This document shows positions 24,150-37,800 of a stretch of DNA of 64,000 nt, piece by piece. Both the position numbers and the translations under genes were made by a program. This DNA is from Patagioenas fasciata (lineage: Eukaryota > Chordata > Aves > Columbiformes > Columbidae). The DNA is taken from contig NC_092521.1 of NCBI RefSeq assembly GCF_037038585.1, positions 106,346,398 through 106,410,397 of the forward strand, read 5' to 3'. Position 1 is the first letter of the stretch. The number at the start of each line of letters is the position of its first letter. The notes beneath the pieces are model-generated. The model saw only the letters and a list, made by a program, of their open reading frames with translations. It was not told the origin of the DNA and searched no databases.

Positions 24150-24155
24150 TTTATT
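24150..24155 (-). terminator. Candidate NFX1 polyadenylation signal
   Basis: Minus-strand AATAAA about 1.6 kb after the stop codon, followed by a T-rich, G-containing stretch on the minus strand. Other AATAAA copies exist, so this choice is tentative. Confidence 0.3.
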
Positions 24156-25004
24156 TTCAAACATTTGGGGGGACAGATACAGTCTCTGTGAGCTTGCTGC
24201 TCATTCTTTCATGTTTCACAAGCTCTTCAAGATGCAATGTAGCCACAGAATGCTTCACAGTTAAGGCTCAGGGTCGCATTTAACTCTCAGTGAACCTAAG
24301 CATGGATAACTGACTTCCATTTTCTTGGCAACAAATATTACACTACACCATAGTAAGCTGACTGAAAAACAAATCAACAAGAGATGACAAGTCTTCTGCT
24401 AGATCCGCTTCTTCATTATCATAAGTCTCTTTTAGCAGCAGCCTCTTATGCTGCACAGGGGACTTGCCTCTAATACTACATGTAGCCAGCCACAAGGAAC
24501 AAGAAACGAAAGTGCATCAGATTTACTGAAGTTATTCATTCAAAAAAACATCCTCAAGTGAACAGACATTAGGCATATTCAGAGCTGTGCCACCTCTTCT
24601 GATCTCCTCTCCCTACTCACCTACCTTAAGTCATCTGGAAACAATTCACCATCTATGATACCTTCACTGTTTAAAAACATCATCCCATTTTGTTTATGGC
24701 ACTTCACATAAAACAAAGATGTTCCAATACCAAACAGTTTAGACAGATGGTCTTATAAGTTTTACAAATGTTGTTCCAAATTCGTAACATACTTAAAACA
24801 AAATTCATACATTCACCTTAAGCTTGCATAGTACAGAAAAAGATTATAAACCCCCAACAAAACCATGCAAAAACAAAACCCAGAAGACTATCAAGCTAAT
24901 GTACCTAAATGCAAATTAAACCAAATAGAACACCAAAACTATATATAAAGTCTACGTTTGTTCAAGGTCTTGAATAACAAAGTATTAATAATTTTATGGT
25001 GATG

Positions 25005-25090
25005 TTTTTTCTGGGGGGGTGGTTTTTGTTTTGTTTGGGGTTTTTTTTTTGTGGGGTTTTGGTGTTGTGTTTTTTGGTGGTGTTCTTTTT
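25005..25090. repeat. G/T low-complexity tract
   Basis: Runs of G4-G7 alternate with T runs on the plus strand (C/A on the minus strand). A predicted minus frame (24,962-25,204) rich in Lys, Asn and Pro is a by-product of this tract. Confidence 0.75.
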
Positions 25091-25770
25091 TATTTTGGTC
25101 CCTTTTTCTTTTTGTCTTCCCCGGCCGCCCACATCGTATTTGAGATAAAGTAAAGTAAGTCTTAATTCCCCACCTTCCGCAAATCCTGGTTCTTCAGATA
25201 CCAAAGGAAGTCTGTGCTCTTAATGGGCATTTAGTGTAAATATTCATGCTTAGACTAAATTTTATATTTCCTTCCATGTAGAAGAGTAACTCAAATCCCC
25301 AAATTTAGCACATTAACACAAAAGTTAATTAATAAAATACAAAAACATATCAAGAAATATTTCCATCAGTGTTTTGATATAGATTATTTCTGATCCATTA
25401 TAAGTTTGGTGAGATATTTCAAAATAAATCTTTGAGATTTATCATTGTTCTTACTACCGCCAAAAATATATTTGATTACCAGTTCTCTCACTTTAAAGGC
25501 ATCAATGGAAATCTACATCATTCTGACAGCACATTATTAAAAAAATTGCACCAAACCCAGGTTTAAAAAGCTATGCTACTGTATTATGCAGTTACACAAA
25601 CTGCAGAAATGCATAACTTTTTAAATTATCGCAATCCATCTAACATTAGATGTTAAATCATGAATATGCCCAAAAATTGATCATTTGACAGATAACGAAA
25701 AAGCCTCCTCACACAATAACTTAGTATCTTCACCTCTAAGCTTTTGTACCATAATTCTACATCAATCATT

Positions 25771-25846
25771 TCAATCCTGGACATCAAAGTAGTCAATTAC
25801 TGGCTCTTCTTTTAATGGCTTGGATAAACCACTGTTTCCACTACCT
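25771..25846 (-). CDS. NFX1: NFX1 last coding exon s
   Basis: Acceptor AATTTCAG, then 76 nt ending in TGA at 25,773-25,771. Encodes [15 protein letters not shown] and the conserved C-terminus VIDYFDVQD. The 3' UTR follows directly. Confidence 0.96.
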
Positions 25847-28800
25847 CTGAAATTATAAGAATATCAGATGTTACTTACTTGCATGAAAAACAAGATAGAA
25901 AGTAAACTTAAATCACCAACTCCCATAATGTCTCAGTGTCCACATGAACACTGCATTGGTAAATGGCATGCATTTCTAAATTATGATTTAATGGAAGTAC
26001 CTTAATGCTCCTGAAGGCCTTTGTTAATTGATTTTTGGAAAAAACATATACTTTATTAAATTAATGTACACCAATATGTGGCTGAATTGAAACAATTTGT
26101 TTTGTGGTTTTACCAGAAAATACCATTTACTGGTAACATTTATTACAAAACCAATACTTCGCTGAATACTAAATGCTCAGCATGCCTTTTTAAAAGAAAG
26201 AGTGAAAGAAATACTGCGAAAGTGAGTTGATCTAATCTGCTTGCTTTTAAAAGCAAGAGTAACCAAAAAATATATGGTAATATCAAATTCAAACACTGCA
26301 GAGATTTATTTTTTTTATAAGACAGTATTAGACTTTGCAGAAGATTTTGTAGAATTGAGCACTTCTAGGAATTACAAACAAATGGCTAAAATCCTTTTTA
26401 AATTTAGTTTTGCCACATAACCACCTTTCATTAGGGTCACTGAAGACAGGAATCCCACAGAAGTGAGTGGCAATAAGGACTAACAACCTTTTTAAAATTC
26501 ACATTGAGTTACATCATGAGCAGTCATTTTAGTCATGTTTTGCTCTAGATGCTTAGTTCTGAAACAATTTAAATCTTCTCAGAACAGCCTACTTTGTATT
26601 CCAGCAGCACCTTAAGCATCCAAAGCTACTGCAAAATTAAGCTCTCCCTTTCTGCAAATGATACTTCACAGAACACAATTTCAAATGCTAATTTGGAAAT
26701 AACTTGGGTGGAAAAGTTTTGAAAAGTAAACTTGAACAAAGAATAAGCCATCCATTATTTTAATTCATAACTATGAAATTCATAATTCATAACTATAAGA
26801 TGACAACAGGTAACTGAAGTTGGCAGGTCATACAAAGTAAAGGCTGTTCTATGAGACTATTCACCGAGAAGCCTTATATATCCCATCTGCAGTAGTTTTC
26901 ACTAAGAAAAATGGTAGTTCACCTTCAGGTAACTGTGTAGTCTTATCTACACAAGAAAAATACATTTACTACCTGTCTTACTGGCATAAAATTATTTGGA
27001 CATTACTCTTTTAAACAGAACAGTTAAAGGTAAAAAAATCCCAAAGTCTCCAAAACAGTTCTCTTCCCAACTATCTAATTTTATTAAAAAAAATGAAAAG
27101 AAACCCTCCACACTATTTGTTACATTACTACTCCTATACCACGTAGCAAATCCTACATTTTCTTAGCACTTCATTTCAGGTTTACTTCTGTGGGAAAAAA
27201 AAAAAAAAAGTGCAGGCTGCAAGCTCCAAAGCTGTGTGTGGGTTGTGAAAACAATGCAACAGGGAATCTAAAGTTGAAGCTTATGAACACTCAGGTAACT
27301 CAGCACAAAATTGAAGTATACTGTTTTATAAACAAATTCCTTACCTATCTGCTTGTTTGTAATGAGGAATAGGAGGTGGAGGCCTGCTCTGCAACTCTTT
27401 ATCTAGCACAGAAGTTAAGGTATTGCTTGGACAAATGGATTTCCCTCTAGAGAAATAAAAGAAAGGTTATTTAATTCAATAGGAAATTCTGGTGTCATAT
27501 TTGCATACTTAAATCACCTGTTAAAATATTCAGTTTTCCAACCACTGAGACCAATAGTGTGAAGAGCCCATTTTCATTACAAAGAACAAGATATCCAGTA
27601 TTCTAAATGTCTCTTGATTGCTGTCTATAAAAGATGCAGAAGCAGCTTCCAAGATTTGAATGCTGGTGCCCAGACTCCTTCCTTTCTGCATGTGAAGTGC
27701 ACAGCTCATTTCTACTATGAAGTGTACAACATGACCAACTGTTAAAATACCAAAAATGCAATACTTGCCTCTGGGGCAAATAAGCTGAATAAATTAAAAT
27801 TCTTAAACCTTGTCAAACTCAATTTCTTACCCATCTTGCACTTTCCTCTAAACCCAAGCTACTGACATTTTAAGACCCAACTCCTTCTGGTACACTAAAT
27901 TGGATTGCTTTTGTATTTCTATCTGAATGGTTTATATTGGATATTAGGAAAATTGTCTTCACTGAAAGAGCTGTAAAGCACTGGAACAGGCTGCCCAGGG
28001 AAGCGACTGAGTCACTATCCCTGGAGGTGTTTAAAAGATGTGTAGACATGGTGCTTAGGAACACGGTTTAGCGGTGGACTTCATAGTGTTAGGTTGACAG
28101 TTGGACTCAATGGTCTTAAGGGTCTTTTCCAACCTAAACGATTCTATGATTCTGTGTCAACCACTAAATAATGTTTCCTCCTCGTTTATTTTATTCATGA
28201 TTCTTTTTTTTAAAGTCCTTAACACGATAGAGTACCTTCAGGATGTCATCAGAACTTCTGTCAAATTGGAAGTGAAAGTTATTCCAGATACCAGAAAGGC
28301 TGCAGAGACAGTTAACTTGTTAAGTAAAATGACCTCGTACCTGGAGATCAAGTACTGAAATGTGCCCAGAAAAACTTAAAGAAGCCAAAGAATAAGTCTG
28401 TTCCCTCAGAGCATATAATTTTCTTTCAACTCTGCCACTGGACTGTACAGTTTTTGCCTTCTGTGGTGCAGCTGCCATGATCTGATAAGGGTGTTCCATG
28501 TAACTACAGGGGTTTTAATTTCTTCAGGTCTTTGTTCCTGCTGGTCTTGTGTAGCCTTCAACTAGATAATCACTCCTAAACTGTCTCTAGACTGACCTCA
28601 TTAAAAGAAAACAAAATCCTACATGAAGAAGAATAATAGAGAACACCTTGATGACACTATGGCAGGATGTGGTTTTCTCAGTGAGAATAACGTGTGGAGA
28701 CTCTGAAACGTTCTTGAAAAGCCCTCTTGTTTGTGAGGAGAGAGATAACCTATTCATGCTCCTGGAAGGAGCAAGAAAAGGATGGGTCTTACAGAGATGA

Positions 28801-31800
28801 CTGTTCAGAAAAACAGCTCCAGGATGGCTCAAGCCCGTATGAGCTGCTTAAATACTGGTCACTACATAACAACTAGCAGACACCCATTAACAGGTTATAA
28901 GCACCACAGTTATTCATAGGAGGAAGAAATTAAAATGGCTAAAAGACTTAAAACACTGACAGGTACAGTCAAGTGCATGTGTTGACTTGGAGAGGAAAGC
29001 CTTCCCCTTTTCACCATACCAGTCTGGACATTACCTTTGAACCTGGTTCAGAAGGAATCTGGTATTGCAACTGCTTGAAAGATAGTGACTGCAATGATGA
29101 CCAACAGGGAAGCACAGAGAAAGGCACTTGCAAAGATTCACTCAGAGACTTACAATTCAAACGATAGCAGAACTGTAATTCAGATCAGCCTTGACGGTCA
29201 GTACTGGGTATGCTCTTTATGTGGCAATGCTGTACGTCAGTGATTCTAATGAAGCTAATATGATCAGCTCTTACTGAAGTGGTGTAATGATTATGGAGGC
29301 ACGGACTGAGGACAAAGCAGATTTGTGGTGTTTGTTTGCTTCTAGATATTTGAAAAAGGAAGAATGGTCTCTTTGCCTAGCATCATTTTGAATTATCCAT
29401 ACTCAGAGGAGCCCATAATAGAAATCTGTAGGGAATACCGAGAGCAGGATGAAAAAAAAATTAATCAAACCATTTGGACTTTCTGGTGACTTCTAGCCCC
29501 TGGACTTGAAGAAACTACTGTGAAATAATAAAAAATATCACCCTTGAACCTGAGCTATCACTTGTCTGTGGCTTCAATGCTTTCTATGCCTTTAAGAAGG
29601 GGCAAATACAAAACCAATAAAAAGCAGCTTTGGATTAATCCACTGAAATAAGAAACACTGATATGCATCCCTGGAGATGTTTAAAAGGCATATAGATGAG
29701 GTTCTTAGGGACATGGTTTAGTGTTAGAGTTAGGTTATGGTCGGACTCTATGATCCTGAGGATCTCTTCCAACCAAAATGATTCTATGATTGTTAGTAGA
29801 CCACTCAGTGTCTGTAAGAGTGGCAGAGATCCAATAGCAGCATGTGTGTTCTGCACAGTACACTGTTGCCTGACCAACGCAAGGGAAGGAGAAAGTGTGC
29901 AATCTCTTCTAAAACCACAGGAGAAGACCTCCCATTCTCAAGACACAAGATACATCTTTGTCTTTAAAGCATAGTCATCTAATTTCTCATTCCAAACCCC
30001 AACCACATCTACTACTTTTTCTAAAATAAGCCTTTTCCAATATAATATCTTTTCTCACCTTCCTTTACTAGAAATGAAATGAGTATCTTAAATTGTTTCA
30101 TGGAAACAGAAAGGAGTACCAAAGTGGTGTTGCATCTCTCTTGGAAGAAATCAAGATTGTCACTAAGCGACCAACCCATGAACAGGCTCAGGAGCAGCTC
30201 ATGGCACTCTAGTAGCATGGAAGGTTACTGTTTGTTTTATAACTACAGTCAATATCTACAGCTGAAAACAACTGGTTGTCAAAGAATCACAATTTGACAT
30301 TGCTAAATTAAATATGCTGCTCAGTGTGCAGCAGAAGCAAGGAAGCCTTAATACCTGATCTGGGAAGCCTTCCCATACTATGTCTCCAGTGCAATCACCT
30401 GGCTTTTCCAACGGCTATATTCCTTTCACTTCCTTCTCTAATAATTGCCTTCTGCAGGTCTTCTCCAAATATTACCAGTTTCGTTTAGAAATGCCTTAAA
30501 TTTGCAGTAATTCCAGCTCCCTCTTTGTCCATTAACTAAAGAGGGAGCATACTCTGTGGCAGGCTCAGATAGAGAGAGGAGAAATAAGTTCCAATACCAC
30601 ATATTTTCAAAGAAGGTGTAAATTTAAATATAGCTTCTCAACTCAGTAATTAATTTTTGTAAAACCTCATGATATTTATTATCTTTGATCCATCTATCAA
30701 ATCTAGCTGATGGCAATAAGACAAAAGGTTATTGCCAAGATGAATGGAAAACAGACTTGCAAAAATATTTTCTTAGCTTTTTTGTTTCTAATTGTGTTTT
30801 CTTCTCTGAAGATTTACTTGACCAGTAGAAATAGGAACCTATGAAACAATCAATTTTAAAACTGCTTAAAAAAAAATTCTACTAGAAGTTACTGCATGTT
30901 GCAAATTGCACTGTAAAAAAACTTGATCAAGTGATAAAAACATCCAATTATTTAAACTATAGTTAACAGATTTGAAAAAAATGCATTACATACTTCACTG
31001 CAGTGATAACAACATTACGCTTTGGTTCATTGTCATAGCTCACACTTTCAATGCCATAAACCTGAGCTAATTCATGGATGATTCTGCGGTGATCTCTGTT
31101 CATTGGTGGGTAACAATGGCTCTTCTTTGTATGCTTGCCCTGAATTCAAGAGAAAAGGTTAAAGAAAAAAAGGGTGAAGTTTTCCTTTAAGGGCAGGCAG
31201 AGGAAATTAAAAAAGGAAGTGCTTCTACCTCTAAAATTTTGTCACTATGACAAAATCAGTACCACAAATACCTCAGTATTGACAGAAAACTTATCTAAAA
31301 ATGTCAATTTATTTCCCCAAAAAATTAAATTACATGTTCTCTGTTGTTCCTATCACCTCAGAGTATGCATACACACACAAGTTTGAAATACAAACTCTGA
31401 ATGTATCCATTCTACTTACAGCCCCAAGAAACAGCATAAAATTATTTTTTCTGAATTTTTAGTTTTCAGAATGATCTGCCAATTTTGAATCAGATCTGAT
31501 TTTATTTCTCAGACTGGCTTTGCAATGCATATATTACAGATAGCTACAAAGATTTCAGATTTATCACCTCCCTCTCCCAAAGAAGCTATTTATCTGCAAG
31601 ATCTGCCATGTAATGGCATCAGTGGACTTTTTATTAAATAAAAAACAAAACTGTAGTTTTGATTTCAGTTAACAAGGACTGATAACGCTTGATTCCACAC
31701 TGATTGCTATGTAAACAGTACAAGAACAAACAAAAAAGGAGGGTCCTATGAGCCCTGTCCTAATGGGATGGGCAAGTTTTTAACAGCAAATGGAGATGAG

Positions 31801-34800
31801 GAGACACACAGTGCTTCACTCTGCTTCAGGGACTCAAGACATTGCTTCAGCTTTTGCCTTGGTTGTCGCCAACAAAGTCTTCTAGGTGTTTGGGTCTATA
31901 GAGAGGGTTCAAGGGGAAGACAAACTACCAGCAGCGGAACAAGTTTGAGTCAGGGATTTTTAGAGAACCACAGAATACCAGGTTGGAAGGGACCACAAGG
32001 ATCTCATGGTTCAGCCTTACTTAGGCAAAATGCACAGTCTAGACAAGATGGCCCAGCACCATATCCAGCTGAATCTTAAAAAGTGTGTAATATTGGAGAA
32101 TCTACCACTTCCTTGGGGAGATTTTTCCAGGTACATGAAGGAGAAGAAACTCCTCTGTAGTCAGCATGGCTTCACCAAAGCTTCACTAATGTGATAAACT
32201 TCTACCAGGCACATCACTTCATCACAGATGAGGGGAGGGCAGTAGCTACTGTCTACCAGCCCTTCAGTAAGGCCTCCTTGTCTCCCATAAGAGCCTCACA
32301 GCCACTTAAGCTGTTGCTGTAGGGGCTGGATGACCAGACAGTGAGGTGGACTGACCACTGACTGAATGGTTGGGTCCTAAAGGATGGTGATGAGCGGCAG
32401 AAAATCTAGTTGGAAGCCAGTAACCAGCAGTGTACCCTGGGGGAAGAGGAGGAGGGCTGCGTACTCAGTCCAGTCCTCTTTAACATCTTCATGATGTTCT
32501 TTATTAGTTATTTAAATGACAGGGCAGAACTTACCCTCAGCAAGTTTGCCAGTGACACAAAGTTGGGAGGAGTGACTGATAGGGCAGAAGGTTGTGCTAT
32601 CATCCAACATGAGCTTGACAGACTGGAGAAATGTGCTGTCAGGAACCTCACCAAGTTCAGCAATAAGTGCAAAGTCCTACACCTGGTGAGGAACAACCCA
32701 ACACAACAGTATATGCTGGGGGCCACCCAGCTGGAAAGCACCTGGTCAAAAAAGGACCTGGAGGTCCTGGTGGACATCAAGTTGAACATGTGCCAGCAAC
32801 ATGCCCCTGTGGCAAAAAAAAGCTACCTGGTATCCTGGGCTGTGTTAGGCAAAGTAATTTCAGCAGGCTGAGGGATGTGCTCCTTCCTCTCTGCTCAGCA
32901 CTGGTAAGACTACACCTAGAGTCCTGTGTTCAGTGCTGGGCTCCCCAGTATAGGAGAGACATGGGGATCCTAGAGAGGGTCCAGGGAGGGCCACAAATAT
33001 GATTAAGGGATTGGAGTGTCTCGCCATTGTGAAATGCTGAGAGAGTTGGGACTGTTTAGTCTGGAGAAGGCTCAGGGGGATTTCATCAATGATACTTCAT
33101 CAAATATCTGAAGGGAAGGTGTAAATAAGATACAGACTGGCTCTTTTCCATGGTGCCCAGTGTCAGTACAAAAGGCCACGGTCACAAACTGAAACACAGG
33201 AGGTTCATACTGACCATCAGGAAACATTTTTTTTTTACTGTGAGAATGACTGAGCACTGGCACAGGTTGCCCAGGGGGGCCTCTTCATCATTGGAGATAC
33301 TCAAAAGCCATCTAGAAATGGTCCTGGGCAACTGGCAGGGGGTTTAGACAAGATGACCTCTGGAGGACCCTTCCAACTTCAAAGATTCCATGATTCTATG
33401 AAACAACTATAGCCTCGTGTTGCAAGGCACAAGTCAATCTACTGTTACCAAATGGACTCATATGCAGAAGCATAGGAAGTTTGTAAGCAATGTGAATAAT
33501 GTCGATCTAGAATGGGCATCTAAATAGAAAACAGAAAATCAGGATTCTAAACATTTCAAGAAGGAATTTAACAGCCTTGTGAAAGTTGATATGTAACTAA
33601 ATAGATAATTTTTAGGGACAGAACATTCAGACTGTCACAGAACTCCTCAGGTAACCACTGGGCTTGCCTACGGAAGACTTCATGAATGAAGAATGATTTC
33701 TTATCTGCATTTGCATTACAATATATGGATACCAAGCTTCAAGGTTTATCACTTGCCTTTGGCGCTCAGAAAGAAATATCTTCCCCTTTGAAATATAATT
33801 TTACTTCTGGGGACTTCTTGTACCTTATGAAATAGCAATTCCCAACACAGCCTGAGGGGCAGCATGGTACAGAACTGATCTTTGAGATACTGGGCCTAAC
33901 TCATCCTGATCATGATAAAAGCTTAATAACTTAGTAATTCTCCTTTTAGGTCAGACAAGGAAAAGATGGCCATACCTGTTTTTCATGTTTTCATTCTCTT
34001 CTGCAATGTAGGGTCATGATTTAACAAATAGTACATTACTGCTGACAGCTAAAGCATTGGAAATGCTCTTGAGCTCTCTGGTTCTCTTGTTTTGTCACTA
34101 ATTTGATGTCACTAATTCATTGTATATTGCAAATTCAAGACCTGTGGCTGCCCAGTTTTTACCATACATCATATAACTTGGTTTTATATTAGTATAGGCA
34201 GATACATTGGTATGCACAGTTAGCATATATATACAGGCCTGAACATTATTAGACACAGATGGCCCACTTCCAGAATCTCATTCTAATGTGGAAAACAACA
34301 AGCAAGAACATTAGACAGGCTGACAAGCACAAAGACTGTTGAAGAAACTTCATACATAAAAAAAAAAGGAATACAGTTAACTAACTGTCCTCAGAGGGCA
34401 AAGGGAAGGAAATTAATGCTTTCCACTGAAGGTTAACTCTTCCTTGAGCTAAGGGCAACTGAGTATAGTATGGTTTATACTGTCCTTTGAACCACACCTC
34501 ATTAATGACCTCATTAATTTTTATAAACATGTAAAAGAGTGTCAGGAGGATGGAGCCAGGCTCTTCTCAGTGACAACCAATGATAAGACAGGGGCAGTAG
34601 GTGCAAACTGGAACACAGGAGGTTCCACTTAAATATGAGAAGAAACTTCTTCACAGTGAGGGGAACAGAACACTGGAACAGGCAGCCCAGGGAGGTTGTG
34701 GAGTCTCCTTCTCTGGAGACATTCAAAACCTGGCTGGACACATTCTCATGTAACCTCATCTAGGTGTTCCTGCTCCGGCAGGGGGATTGGACTAGATGAT

Positions 34801-37800
34801 CTTTTGAGGACCCCTCCAATCCCTGACATTCTGTGATTCTGTGTGATTCACACGTACTGGGTCAGGCATGGTGCAGCAGAAAACCAGGACTATGCTAATC
34901 TGACAGGCCTCAAGGCAGAATTCTGCTTTCACTGAAAAACCTTTGAAAAACCTGGCTAGATATACCAGAGTCTGCCAAACAGCTGCAGCTGAATCCCAGT
35001 CTCCTTAGAGAAGGAGGACTACCTTGCATCCTGGCAAATGCAGGAAGGTATCCACAAATCTGTAAGAAAGTTCCACTACAGGGATCAGAAGAACCTAAGC
35101 TTTCCTCCTCAAAGTCAGAACCTTTAAACAGCCATCCTTGACTTTATTAATGGAGATACAAAAATTAACAATAAATCCACTGATGCAAAGCATTGACGCA
35201 ATGATGCCTAACACTGATTGAATCTTTAAATAAAGCCTGTCTGTCACTGAAGTGATCGTGAACTACTATGTCTCCTGAATTTTTTTTTCTAATTATAATT
35301 AAAATGTCCACTCTATTGGAGCCCAAACAAATGTAGTGTCACCTAATAACTATTAGTATGAATAAAGTTAACTGTTTCTCATAATTAAGTCATACAGAAT
35401 ATCTGAATACTGACCTTATTCACAGCTTCCACAAGCATCCTCATTTCCTTCTCAATGTCACTGACAAATTTTAAATCCTTCCTGCAAGAACAGCATTCTA
35501 GGTAAATGAGGCAAGAGAGTGTACAAAGATATAATATCTTCATATTTTGTAACATTATTTTCAACAAGAACAAAATGAAAGAACTCAATTGACTGAAGCA
35601 GAAGCAGGAGTGAGAGCACGTTTTGATTTATATGACACTAGTTACATTTTTAAAGTGTAATTATGTCATCACTATTACAAAAATAATGAATTATTTTCCC
35701 TTCTATCCTTGGAACCCAGCATAAAATTCTATGATACAACTCCACTGCAAGTCGCCATTTCAGTGTTTTTAAATTACTTGTAATTAAGGCAATTCACTTA
35801 ATTAGAACGTATGATTAGACACAAAAATGAGGGTTAGGTAAACAGAGTGGAGATCTTTTCCAAGACAGAGCAAAAGTACACTGACTTCAGACATCAACTT
35901 TTCTAGCAATAAAAGCCAAAGCAGCAGCATAAGGCTACTTGCAAGCAAACAAAGTGTTCTGGATATGAGATACTAAGGATTTTTTTAATTTTTTACCTTG
36001 CTTTATCACAGTAGGTCAAGTGTTTCACATAAGGGTGAGCTTTGTGTTCTGTTCTAAAATAAGCAGATAAACTAACTCCAAAAGTAAGGTCGTTGTTTGT
36101 TAGGACATCATCCCCAAGAGGAAAAAAGGCTACCTGAAGATTTCATATCTCAAACCTGTTTAGTAGTAAATAACCTTGTTTCTTCAAAAATACCACAAAA
36201 TGAATGATGTCAGAATTTCATCCGTCAAAAAATGCCTACCAAAACAGGCAGTACCATCTTTAGTAGATACCCTACCAAAGTTCTGGATGCTGAAGTGTGT
36301 GTACCATCAAAAGACCCAGTGGATTCAAGAAAGCATGCAAAATGGGAATATTGAGTAGCTCAGCTCCCAACATCACTTGATCACTGGTACGACAGACTCA
36401 GCTCATCACTGGAAAACCGTCCAGGTTTTGCGATAGTGGATGGGCATGGCATGTAGTTGTCAGAACTCCTTGATCTTCAGTGGCAAAAAGCATTACATTG
36501 GGAGAATTGCAAAAAGGACCTGGACTTGTACAGTTAAAAAGAAAGGACACCTAGGCTATGAAATACAGAGTCAGCCCATACAGCATGAGGCTTTGGAAAG
36601 AATATGACAGCAACAGTCTCAGGTTAAAACTAAGCAAAACCCAAAAAACACCACCACCAACAACAAAAACCAACCAAAACCACTGATACCTTCAGGATGA
36701 TCTTAATTCCATGGAGTCAGAAAGCAAATGGTACACAGAGTGCCAGTCATGCACACTCAAATTTCAAGGTGAAGTGATCACAGGAGGTAAGAAAAAAATG
36801 GAACCAACAATCCAATGAGACTGTCCACAAGCACCTGATGTGTAATATTTAAGAACCTACTGAGGAACCAGCTCACTGACTTGAGGATATGTTCAAAAAC
36901 ATCAACTCTTCAAGAGCCTATAAAAACAGAGTTATCAACTGGAAGTCAAAAGCGAAATCAACCAGGTGGGAGTTCTTTCAGAAATACTTAGGCTCTCAGC
37001 TTCAGGTAAACCCAAGATAGTCAAGACTGAAATACTCCAATAGGAAGATAAAACAGAAAGCATTCTATGCTGGAAACAGGGCCAGCGATTGATTGGTGGC
37101 AGCAGAAAAAGAAATATTAAGATAATATTATTTCCCTGTAGGAAAAGGTGTGATGGATTGGAGTAAATGAACTGTACAGAAACTAATTTCATGGGCAACA
37201 CCTAATATCCCTAGTTCCAATAACTCTCTACAGAGTAGAGGCAGGACCTTACTCCCTGTTGCTTGTAACATACTACACAATGGCAGTTATGACTACTGAT
37301 ACGTGCATTCAAAAGCGAGGCAAGTGTTTTATGTGCACTTTGTACCTCCCAAAGAGTTACAGACCATTCAGACAGGAACAAAGGACAGGCCAATGTACAT
37401 GGTGGGAGAGACAAAACAATTGCTGTTCCTTTGGAATCATCAAAAAGATTCTAAAATATTCTAAGAGAGCATAACTTGGGTTGAGGAATGTTTAAGGAAA
37501 CTACAGACTTCAGTACTCCTTAATCTGAAATTTTCCTTTGAAAGAGGTGTCATCAACAAATATCTGGATTATCCTAGACTGTTCTGGCTGTGTCAGTAAA
37601 CAACTGAGGCAATCCAATGGGAAGATGCATCTTCTGTATCTACATGTTCAGAGTGAAGAATATTCCTTCAGGCTGTTTACTCCTCTGCCACTAAGGCTGA
37701 CAAAGTACAAACAGGATTTTCTTTACAGCATCAAGCTCCCTTTGAGATCACCAAATGAAACAGTAAAGAAAAAATAGTCTTGTTTAACAGTGTGAAGTCT

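Larger units (their letters stand above)
23691..25770 (-). other. Probable NFX1 3' UTR and downstream flank
   Basis: This follows the NFX1 stop codon on the minus strand. Minus-strand AATAAA motifs lie at 25,089-25,094 and 24,150-24,155; the latter is followed by T/G-rich bases and is the better polyadenylation candidate. Whether the UTR continues past the CR1 at 20-23.7 kb is unknown. No coding frame is seen. Confidence 0.5.
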
